This document shows positions 52,281-59,844 of a stretch of 64,000 nucleotides of DNA, in pieces. Within the stretch, counting starts at the first letter, position 1; each line of letters starts with the position of its first letter. The position numbers were made by a program, and so were the translations under genes. Location of the stretch: NCBI GenBank assembly GCA_015231955.1, contig JADGAN010000001.1, forward strand, positions 1 to 64,000, in the 5' to 3' direction. The notes beneath the pieces were generated by a model. It was not told the origin of the DNA. It searched no databases and saw only the letters and a program-made list of their open reading frames with translations. This DNA comes from Oligoflexia bacterium. Lineage in GTDB: Bacteria > Bdellovibrionota > Bacteriovoracia > Bacteriovoracales > Bacteriovoracaceae.

Positions 52281-53350
52281 ATAATCTCTCTGAAAAAGAG
52301 CACTCTAATAATCAATAGTCCCATAAGAATCAGCAATGTCTTTATCGCTATATTACCCATATCATTACTTTTTTTACAAAAATTTTCCTTGGATATCGCA
52401 ATAGCTTTTGCATCTTTTTTCACTTCTTTAAAATCGGATGATATCTTTTCAATCACACTCTTCAATAGAATATTTTCCATTGCTATCAGTGATCCTTTAT
52501 ACCTCGTTACTAAACTTTCGAGTTTTCCAACAGATTTACTGAAATTCATTGCAATAAACGTTAATTTTTCATCCTCCATACGCATATTTTCCATAGGCGG
52601 CAGTTCATCTTCAAAAATACCATCACTAATCAAAAGGATCACCTGATGCCTCTCTTTTTCTGCTGAAGTTACCACGTTATGGAACTCTTTGATCACAGGC
52701 ATGATCTTAGTTCCATCACCCAAGACTCCCACCGAAATCTCCCTGACCTTTTCCATCAAAAAAGCAACATCTCTTGTTCTCGGGACCAAGGTATGCAGCT
52801 CCTCTGCAAACAACAATATCTTGACAGACACACTGTCTTTATCCATTTGCTCTAAAAATTTAGATAAAAATTCTTTAGTTTGCTCTAGATTCACTCTATC
52901 TTTATTTCTATCCAACATTGATAATGAGGTATCAATGAAAATAGTTACATCGACTTTGGACTTTTCCATGGCAAAGGGTACATGCTCCAAAGGGCCACTA
53001 ATTCTGTTTTTATTATCAACTAGAACAGCTCCAACTAGTAGCACATACATAAAAATTACCGTTATAGAAAGCAATCCTCGACATAATACAAGAATCCATC
53101 CATTCCAACCTGATTGCTCCTTGGATAACGGCCAATAAATCCCGGTTTTTGATTTAGGTTTTTTTGCTCCAGAGATTGCTCCAAAGATCTGGAATAATTC
53201 CAGAACTATCCATACACTGCTCACCACTAGCAAAACATAGCTATAAATATTTAGGAACAATCCACCTTTTGCACACGTAAAAAGTTCCTGCAAATTTTCT
53301 AAGTACGTTAATATAAATTCATAAACCATTCCCGAACCATCATCCTTCAT
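52277..53350 (-). CDS. VWA-domain membrane protein (BatA-like)
   Basis: The 357-residue protein has two or three helices before residue 112, then a VWA domain with DTSLS at 140-144 and a SDGIFEDE loop. A C-terminal transmembrane helix (NIAIKTLLILMGLLIIRVLF) follows a charged segment. It begins at ATG overlapping the DUF58 gene stop and ends overlapping the next VWA gene by four bases, so these are translationally coupled. The arrangement moxR-DUF58-VWA-VWA is the classic Bat-type order. Biological substrates are not known. Confidence 0.85.
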   Translation of the reverse strand: MKDDGSGMVYEFILTYLENLQELFTCAKGGLFLNIYSYVLLVVSSVWIVLELFQIFGAISGAKKPKSKTGIYWPLSKEQSGWNGWILVLCRGLLSITVIFMYVLLVGAVLVDNKNRISGPLEHVPFAMEKSKVDVTIFIDTSLSMLDRNKDRVNLEQTKEFLSKFLEQMDKDSVSVKILLFAEELHTLVPRTRDVAFLMEKVREISVGVLGDGTKIMPVIKEFHNVVTSAEKERHQVILLISDGIFEDELPPMENMRMEDEKLTFIAMNFSKSVGKLESLVTRYKGSLIAMENILLKSVIEKISSDFKEVKKDAKAIAISKENFCKKSNDMGNIAIKTLLILMGLLIIRVLFFREII

Positions 53351-54843
53351 GTAACAGCAATTTTTTTTCGAAAGTAACTTCTATAAAGACCACTTAAAAT
53401 CAAGATCATACAGAAGGAACTTGCGACTACTACAGCAATGATGCGAGTATAATCTTGCCGATTTGCTGCAAGATCTATTTTAAAAAAAGAAGGATTCATT
53501 TCCGCTGTATCTACTTCTGAGTCAGATTGCAAAAAACCTATTTTCTCATCAACAATAAAAATCACCTTCTCGCCTAAAATATAAAAATTTTTACTTTCCT
53601 CCTTACTGATCCCCCCATAAGCAAGTAAAGCATTGCCCACAATAAAATCCACATTGTTTTTTGAGTACGCAAAATCTCCCACATCTGCTACATACAAATT
53701 TTCCCCTATAAATTTTCCTATTAGATTTTGCGCTAAATACCTTAAATCATTTCCTGATATGGGGCCCGTAGTATTACTCACGTCTATTTCTATTTTTGCA
53801 CGTAAAATGTCGCCTTCTCCTAAAATGCACTTTCCGGCCCTCTCTTCTCCACAAATAATTCTCGTATTGACCTCTGCAAAGCAGCTGCTTTGAATAATTT
53901 GCAGCAGGCATAACAGTAACAACAAAGTAATGGCATTGCGTAATCCGAACAGCCATTTCATAATTGTATCCACATAACATTCCCCAACCTCAACGTTAAC
54001 TATCCGCTCATTCCCCCGATCTAAAGTGAATTTCCCCCGAGAACAATTTAAAAGTGTCCCGATGGTTTGCTCTTTCCGATGAGGGTCGGCCGAACTATGT
54101 GCTCGCAGTGTAAATGGCAAGAATTTCATTTTATCAATTTTTGAAACTATTTTCACAAAATGAATTGCTGAAAGCTTTTGTAATCTTAAAAGATCTCCTT
54201 CTTCCAGCAAATTATAGAAATCGGATAGAATAATTATAGACTTTTTGTTGGTGAATTTTTTTAAAATCAATTCCGCATTAGCACGTTTCTCTTCTTTTCC
54301 AAAAATAATTTCTGATTCAAAATAACTTTTACTCCAATCAGCATCTTTTTTCCTACTTATTTCATAATGCAAAAGTCCCATTTTTTTTAACTCATGCAGT
54401 AATTTACATATACCTCCTCTTCCGGAAGAGCATCCCAAGTCTACTACTTTATCGCTAAGTAACACAGGACGAATCCAATCATGAGATTGTTCCGATAAAA
54501 TCAGAAGCAGAGAGCAAATTTCAATGGCAATTTTAAGTTTGCTCTGATTGAAATCTCCTGTGCACATATTCTCACTGCAATCTATCGCAATTACGATTTC
54601 TAAATTACGCTCTTCCGTATAGCATTTAACATGAGGAGTCCCAGTTCTCGCGCTAACATTCCAATCGATGTGCCTAATATCATCACTTTCCGTGTATTTT
54701 CTGACATCCGAAAAGAGCATCCCTTGCCCTTTAAAATAACTTTGATAAACTCCCAAGTCCTTAGTCCATTGCATCTTGGAAAAGAAAACTTCCAACATGG
54801 TTGCCAAAGTGGATATGTCTATCGCTTTTTTTTCAAAGTACAT
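53347..54843 (-). CDS. DUF58 protein fused to a signal-peptide-like segment and a membrane domain (BatD-like)
   Basis: The first ~290 residues are a DUF58 domain: 'DVRKYTESDDIRHIDWNVSARTGTPHVKCYTEE' is its signature, followed by a VWA-like fold (VIAIDCSEN) without full MIDAS. At about residue 295 the sequence MKWLFGLRNAITLLLLLC begins, which reads exactly like a Sec signal peptide ending CFAEV. A beta-rich domain and a C-terminal helix follow, like BatD. The whole frame is open, so it may be a genuine fusion. Internal translation from that Met (53961) could alternatively give a separate BatD-like protein. I start at ATG 54843, not the TTG two codons upstream. It overlaps moxR by 11 bases. Confidence 0.83.
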   Translation of the reverse strand: MYFEKKAIDISTLATMLEVFFSKMQWTKDLGVYQSYFKGQGMLFSDVRKYTESDDIRHIDWNVSARTGTPHVKCYTEERNLEIVIAIDCSENMCTGDFNQSKLKIAIEICSLLLILSEQSHDWIRPVLLSDKVVDLGCSSGRGGICKLLHELKKMGLLHYEISRKKDADWSKSYFESEIIFGKEEKRANAELILKKFTNKKSIIILSDFYNLLEEGDLLRLQKLSAIHFVKIVSKIDKMKFLPFTLRAHSSADPHRKEQTIGTLLNCSRGKFTLDRGNERIVNVEVGECYVDTIMKWLFGLRNAITLLLLLCLLQIIQSSCFAEVNTRIICGEERAGKCILGEGDILRAKIEIDVSNTTGPISGNDLRYLAQNLIGKFIGENLYVADVGDFAYSKNNVDFIVGNALLAYGGISKEESKNFYILGEKVIFIVDEKIGFLQSDSEVDTAEMNPSFFKIDLAANRQDYTRIIAVVVASSFCMILILSGLYRSYFRKKIAVT

Positions 54844-55774
54844 ATTCAAAGATCTTGCTAATGATATCTCTTCCTTTTATTCCATTCATACGTGCTTCAT
54901 ACGAAAGGAGAATTCGATGCCCTAAAACTTCTGGTAAAATTTTTCGAATATGATCAGGATGAACAAAATCCTTCCCTTCATAGTAGGCCATAAATCTTGC
55001 CACTCTTTGTAGCCAGACCCCTGCTCGGGGTGATGCCCCATAACGAATGTATCCTTGATAATCCATAAGAAAATTGTCACTATCAGGCCTAGTTGCTTGA
55101 ATAATTTTGATAATTAAATCCTTAATCTTCTCATCAACATAAACGGTTTCAATCTCTTTGCTGATTGTTTCAATCTCTTGAGCTTTTAAAACGGCGGCGA
55201 CTTCCTCGAACTTACGCCCTTTTAAATCCAATATTTTTCTCTCTTCTGCAAAATTAGGATATCTCATCTCTACTTTTACTTGAAAACGATCAACCTGTGC
55301 TTCCGGCAATGGGTAGGTTCCTTCATGCTCAATTGGATTTTGAGTCGCTAACACAACAAAAGGAAAGCTTAATTGATGTGATTGTTCCCCAATAGTAACT
55401 TGCTTCTCTTCCATGGCCTCTAGGAGTGCAGACTGTACCTTAGGTGGTGTTCTATTGATCTCATCAGCAAGTAGAATCTGTGTAAAAATCGGCCCTTTTT
55501 TGATTTTAAAACTACTCTCCCCTGGAACAAAAATTTGTGTGCCAAGAACATCACTTGGCAACAAATCAGGCGTAAATTGAATCCTTCGAAATTCTAAATC
55601 ACAAAGCTTGCTGACAACTGCAACACTTAATGTTTTCCCCGTTCCAGGAGGCCCCTCAATAAGCAAATGACCGCCACAACAAATCGATCCTAAGATATGC
55701 AACAACAGCTCATCTTGGCCGTGAACATATTTTTTTGCAGTATCCATCACTTGCTTAATTTTAGAATTACTCAT
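54833..55774 (-). CDS. MoxR-family AAA+ ATPase
   Basis: MoxR ATPases act as chaperones with VWA proteins. The 313-residue protein has Walker A GPPGTGKT at 41-48, Walker B LLADEINRTPPK and Sensor 1 'ATQNPIEHEGTYPLPEAQVDRF', the family hallmark. I start at ATG 55774, with GGTGAG seven bases upstream. A GTG five codons earlier is also possible. It heads the MoxR-DUF58-VWA-VWA operon and is preceded by an RlmI-type methyltransferase gene on the same strand. Confidence 0.93.
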   Translation of the reverse strand: MSNSKIKQVMDTAKKYVHGQDELLLHILGSICCGGHLLIEGPPGTGKTLSVAVVSKLCDLEFRRIQFTPDLLPSDVLGTQIFVPGESSFKIKKGPIFTQILLADEINRTPPKVQSALLEAMEEKQVTIGEQSHQLSFPFVVLATQNPIEHEGTYPLPEAQVDRFQVKVEMRYPNFAEERKILDLKGRKFEEVAAVLKAQEIETISKEIETVYVDEKIKDLIIKIIQATRPDSDNFLMDYQGYIRYGASPRAGVWLQRVARFMAYYEGKDFVHPDHIRKILPEVLGHRILLSYEARMNGIKGRDIISKIFEYVL

Positions 55775-55806
55775 AACTAAACTCACCAAACTCCATTAGA
55801 TTTTTA

Positions 55807-57111
55807 TTATTCACTAAGTATATAAAGTAAATATTTCAAGTAGTGGGTTTTATCACCAAGCGAAGCGATAGGATGATCAGGGCCCTCCATTCCAATATCT
55901 ACAAGCTGGATACTATTTGCTCCCGTAGATGACACCATGTCCCTTGCCTTCAACCTCCTAAAGGCCTCATTAACCGCGAAATCCAAATCCTCAAGCGAGA
56001 CATAGTTAGTGCAAGAACAGACCGCTAAAACAGCATTGGACTCTAAAATTTGAAAAATCTTTTCATAGAGTTTTAAATATCCATTGATCGCTTTTTCTTT
56101 ATTTCTTACAGTTTTAGCAAATGCTGGTGGATCAGAAGTAATCACATCATACTTTAATTTTTCTTCTATTCGCCGATCTAAAAAATCATACACGTCAGTT
56201 CTATAAAAAATTCCTTTTCCTTCATAACGATTAAGCATAAGGTTTTGCTCTACAACCGCAGAAAACTTTCCTTGATCAACAAAATCCACATGACTAACAC
56301 CTGCACGCAACTGATGCATCCCCCAAGAACCCGCATAGGTAAAAAGATCCAATCCCTTGGCACACTTGATTTTTTTTCGAGAAATTTTTTTCACCATGTT
56401 TTCAAATTTATGACGATTATAACGATGGTCGTAGTAGTAGCCAACTTTCTGAATCACTGCTTCGTCAATGATAATTTTAAATCCATTCTCCTTTAACATA
56501 ATATGCTGTTTGGAAACTCTGTTTTGCCAAGAATATTCATCATTCCAAATCGGCAGACCATTTTTAACCCGTTCTTCGGCATTATCCAAAAAATAGACTG
56601 CGTTCTCTGGATAGAGTAATGCCATTGTTTTTTGAATAATATTTCGATGCCGGTCAATGCCTTCAGTATTGATTTGAACCAAAATGATATTGCAATACTT
56701 ATCAATGACCAGCCCAGGAAGCTTATCTGCATCTCCATAGACAAGTCGCATGCAATCATCCTCAAACTCTCCAAAAAAATTCCTCCGCTTAATTGCTGCA
56801 TTAATAGCAAATTTTAAATAATTTTCTCCGATTTCATTTTCTTTCAAACTGCCTAGATCACTCCCCTGTAAATGCATCTTTTCCCTGATGTATCCATCAA
56901 TTTTTGATAACACACGAATCATTGATTGCTCATTATCGGCATTTAAGTTGATATAGGCCAAATAAGCTGCTTTTTCTTTTTGATCGCTTAGTACAATCCA
57001 CTCACCAGGAATAAACGATTTGGGCAATAATTCACAATCCGCTTCGAGCAAATTCTTCACATCCCTTCTAACTTTCACGGCCCCATTTCTGGAGAGATTT
57101 ACCACTTTCAC
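55807..57111 (-). CDS. Class I SAM-dependent rRNA methyltransferase (RlmI-like)
   Basis: The 434-residue protein begins with a PUA-type region and contains 'RLVYGDADKLPGLVIDKY', the conserved joining block of RlmI. The Rossmann domain has 'GLDLFTYAGSWGMHQLRAG', motif IV DPPAFAK and the cysteine motif VCSCTNY of m5C enzymes. RlmI in E. coli methylates C1962 of 23S rRNA. Relatives in the same COG act on other sites, so I do not give the symbol. Translation starts at GTG with GGAG five bases upstream. A MITE lies in the 5' gap, 77 bases upstream of its start. Confidence 0.9.
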   Translation of the reverse strand: MKVVNLSRNGAVKVRRDVKNLLEADCELLPKSFIPGEWIVLSDQKEKAAYLAYINLNADNEQSMIRVLSKIDGYIREKMHLQGSDLGSLKENEIGENYLKFAINAAIKRRNFFGEFEDDCMRLVYGDADKLPGLVIDKYCNIILVQINTEGIDRHRNIIQKTMALLYPENAVYFLDNAEERVKNGLPIWNDEYSWQNRVSKQHIMLKENGFKIIIDEAVIQKVGYYYDHRYNRHKFENMVKKISRKKIKCAKGLDLFTYAGSWGMHQLRAGVSHVDFVDQGKFSAVVEQNLMLNRYEGKGIFYRTDVYDFLDRRIEEKLKYDVITSDPPAFAKTVRNKEKAINGYLKLYEKIFQILESNAVLAVCSCTNYVSLEDLDFAVNEAFRRLKARDMVSSTGANSIQLVDIGMEGPDHPIASLGDKTHYLKYLLYILSE

Positions 57112-57180
57112 TCTAACTCCCTCTACTGTTCTATTGTCATATTTTTCTATGAAAATCTACACAAGCAATTGGATATAATA

Positions 57181-57302
57181 CTACAATCGTAACTGCTCAC
57201 ACCCCTCAACCTTCACCTCTCAACCAAATGCTGTTAGCTAAGCAACTTTCAGCATCCGGTAGAGGGTAGATGGCTGAAGGGTGTGAGCAGTTACCTACAA
57301 TC
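57181..57302. mobile_element. 106-bp IS66-like MITE with 8-bp target duplication
   Basis: A non-coding palindrome of 106 bp (57189-57294) begins GTAACTGCTCACACCC and ends with its exact reverse complement GGGTGTGAGCAGTTAC. A further 29 bp on each arm are about two-thirds complementary, leaving a 16-base centre. The same 8-bp direct repeat CTACAATC sits immediately outside on both sides (57181-57188 and 57295-57302). The terminal GTAA and 8-bp duplications are features of the IS66 family, as I recall them. The right copy of the duplication contains the stop codon of the exported-protein gene, so insertion fell just after it and did not break it. Confidence 0.85.
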
Positions 57303-58245
57303 TATTGGACTTTTTCTGAAAATATTTTTGTGCTTTTCCACTATTGATTTGATAATTGTCAAAAATAATTTTCTCTTCATTAGCATTTCCTTCAGCAATT
57401 TCAATTTTTCTAGTTGCACCATCTTTATCTTTTTTCAATTCCACTTTGAGCATCTCTGTTTTGGTAAAGACCGCTGTTGGCAACATAAATCCTGCAAATT
57501 TATCGTGCTTTAAAGAAGTTTCTGATTTTCTAATACTATTTCCATAGTCCATTGAGATATCAAGCGAAGAGAGCAGCCACTTGTTTTGGGCCTCATTACT
57601 CTTGACCCATTCAAATTTAGAAATTTCCAATCCTGTTGGCAACTGTGCTACTAGCTCTTTTAATCCTCCATCGTTATCCATCGTTAATTTAACAGTGGAT
57701 ACAGGGCCCATCATATTTTTATCTTTTCCATTAATAATGGTCTCTTGATTCTCTTTGAACAATTTTTCTACTTTAAAATCAAAACTTTTCAGTTTATCTC
57801 CAAACGAAGAGGAAATCACATACCCAAAGCGCATCAATGCAATCTTGATCAGGTGTTCTTTTAAATTACTAAACCCCCGAGGAAGTCCAATAACCTCTGC
57901 ATCGATTTTTCCTCCTTGAAGCCAGTACACTCGAATGATCATTTTTTCAATCGGCATATCTCCAAGCAATGCACCGATATCCTCTACGGCCTCTTTAAAC
58001 TTAAGATCCACGACTAAATCTTTAAGCCCAAACATCTCTGCATGATAAACTCCTGTATCCAGCCTTTTTATGATATCCCCTGCGGACTTGGCATCAGCGG
58101 CCGTAACAGCAGCAAACGAGTTGCTGTCAGCAATCGAATTATTAGCAACAACATTGCTAATAACAAAACAAACTACAAAATTTACGACCATCACACTAAG
58201 TGAATAAAAAACACGCATACTTCTTACCTTGTTATTGCTTCCCAT
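57295..58245 (-). CDS. Exported protein of unknown function
   Basis: This 316-residue protein has an N-terminal signal peptide (SLSVMVVNFVVCFVISNVVA), then a periplasmic beta-rich domain with repeated 'DVKLKF'-like strands such as 'LKDLVVDLKFKEAVED' and 'MDYGNSIRKSETSLKHDKFAGFMLPTAVF'. The curved beta pattern is faintly reminiscent of LolA/outer-membrane lipoprotein-sorting folds, without a motif I trust. I start at ATG 58245 with GGAG nine bases upstream. A TTG further upstream would overlap that site. A MITE follows directly after the stop codon. The methyltransferase gene downstream on the same strand is separated by it. Confidence 0.75.
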   Translation of the reverse strand: MGSNNKVRSMRVFYSLSVMVVNFVVCFVISNVVANNSIADSNSFAAVTAADAKSAGDIIKRLDTGVYHAEMFGLKDLVVDLKFKEAVEDIGALLGDMPIEKMIIRVYWLQGGKIDAEVIGLPRGFSNLKEHLIKIALMRFGYVISSSFGDKLKSFDFKVEKLFKENQETIINGKDKNMMGPVSTVKLTMDNDGGLKELVAQLPTGLEISKFEWVKSNEAQNKWLLSSLDISMDYGNSIRKSETSLKHDKFAGFMLPTAVFTKTEMLKVELKKDKDGATRKIEIAEGNANEEKIIFDNYQINSGKAQKYFQKKSNRL

Positions 58246-58302
58246 TTTTATATTCTCCAAAATTTGCTCTTGTTTTAATTTTACTTCTATTTTTGTCTAT
58301 AG

Positions 58303-59808
58303 TTAATTTGATTTTTTCTTTTCCACTGAAAAACGATGAACAATACCTTTCCAATTTTGTTCAAAATCTACTTGAATATGTTTTTGTTTAGAGATAATGA
58401 CCTTCCCACTCTCTTGCTTGACTCCCTTGATATTTTTTACCTGAGTGTAGACCAATGGTATAGAGATGAGTTGAATTTTTGAAAACTCTGCAAGGGAAGA
58501 GCCTACAAGCGAGAGATCTTTCTCTGGTATCTCTGCGATCGATTTTGCCTTCACCACTGCATGTGCTCCTTTATACCCATCAATATGAAACCACAAATCC
58601 TCTTTACCGGCCCAAGAGTTTCGAATCTGATCATTCCCCTGTGCACTTTTTCCAACGGCCACGACCATCCCATTCGAGAGCTCAAAGATCTCCATTTCCT
58701 TATTCTGATCCCGATCTATGCTCCCTTTATCTTTATCTTTTGCAGACCAGGTCCTCTCTCCGTCTTTCCATAGCGGTGACACTATATATTTTCGATCAAT
58801 GATTGCATCTCCTTCTATGCCATCAGCTTCCCGCTCGCGCCCTCGTTCTCGATCCTTCTGCTTTTTTTCCATAATGTCCATTTCAGCAGTAACATCCTGC
58901 AACCGCTGCTCTAAAATATCATTCCCTTTTCGCAACTTTTTGATTTTCTTGTAGACCAAATCTCGCTTCTTATATGGGCTTAACTCTTTGGCAAATTTGA
59001 ACTTAATCCCAAGGAGTGTGCAGGTGCCTTGCAGCTGTTCTAACTCTATAAGAAAACTCTCAGGATTAACCATCTCCACAAGCTTCTTCCATTGCTCACT
59101 CTCCGCTAAATCTTTTAAAATTTTATCCCGCTTTCGCTCAAGGAATTTGCTTTTTTTCTTGTCTTCCTTAATGATAACCTTACTGGATTCATCGCTCATG
59201 ATTTTTTCAATAATCTTAATGTCCTTCTCTAAATCAAAACTCTCCCCTACAGGCAAAAACGCTGAAGGGATAAGTTCTAGCTTCTTCACACCGGCCTGTT
59301 CCAATAACGTTTTTTTGATCTCCTCTAGGGAAAGCAATTGCGAATACTCCAGATGCTTTCCTAATGCCGAATAAAAGACCTTCCATTTCCCACCCTCTCC
59401 AATAATGGAGTTGGCAAATAGCAATTCTCGCTTATGCCAGAAGAGCACTAGCTGCTGTCCCTTTTCTCGTCCCTTTGCATCTACTCCTGCTCCTGCTGGG
59501 TGATATTTCACACTCAATATTCGATCTTTTTCATCAAGCGAGACCATCTCTATTCGTGCTGACATCAGATATTTTCTTAGATACTCCAAGAAGCGGTCGC
59601 GAATTCGCAGCATCGTTGGAGGAATGGCCTTCCCCATCCAAACACCCTCAACCCCCTTACCTCTCCCTATGTACACATATTTTGTTGCATTAAAAAATCT
59701 AATTGTGATACAAACTGTCCTAGTGGTGCTAAATATCTTCTGAATTTGCCCTAAATAGGGGCCATTCTTTTCGATAGAACTCCCGAGATATTTTACCGAT
59801 TCGTTCAT
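58303..59808 (-). CDS. NFACT-family protein (RqcH/FbpA-like)
   Basis: NFACT proteins bind ribosomal subunits with stalled peptidyl-tRNA and, as RqcH, add alanine tails. The N-terminal NFACT-N region spans about 1-180, then helix-hairpin and coiled-coil parts. The C-terminal NFACT-R (RNA-binding) domain begins at 'FELSNGMVVAVGKSAQGNDQIRN', keeping the ND-x-IR core, and continues with LWFHIDGYKGAHAVVK. An Arg/Glu/Asp-rich insertion (DRERGREREADGIEGD) lies between coiled coil and NFACT-R. The 501-residue length is 60-70 below RqcH. I start at the ATG for MNESVKYL. A longer frame overlaps mutS2. It is divergent from mutS2. Confidence 0.83.
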   Translation of the reverse strand: MNESVKYLGSSIEKNGPYLGQIQKIFSTTRTVCITIRFFNATKYVYIGRGKGVEGVWMGKAIPPTMLRIRDRFLEYLRKYLMSARIEMVSLDEKDRILSVKYHPAGAGVDAKGREKGQQLVLFWHKRELLFANSIIGEGGKWKVFYSALGKHLEYSQLLSLEEIKKTLLEQAGVKKLELIPSAFLPVGESFDLEKDIKIIEKIMSDESSKVIIKEDKKKSKFLERKRDKILKDLAESEQWKKLVEMVNPESFLIELEQLQGTCTLLGIKFKFAKELSPYKKRDLVYKKIKKLRKGNDILEQRLQDVTAEMDIMEKKQKDRERGREREADGIEGDAIIDRKYIVSPLWKDGERTWSAKDKDKGSIDRDQNKEMEIFELSNGMVVAVGKSAQGNDQIRNSWAGKEDLWFHIDGYKGAHAVVKAKSIAEIPEKDLSLVGSSLAEFSKIQLISIPLVYTQVKNIKGVKQESGKVIISKQKHIQVDFEQNWKGIVHRFSVEKKKSN

Positions 59809-59844
59809 TTGATGATGTTTTTGAATCATATAAATTTAATACCT

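Noticed and set aside
57112-57294. Ordinary intrinsic terminator after the exported-protein gene
   Set aside because: The hairpin has no T tract and is flanked by exact 8-bp direct repeats, which a simple terminator would not have.
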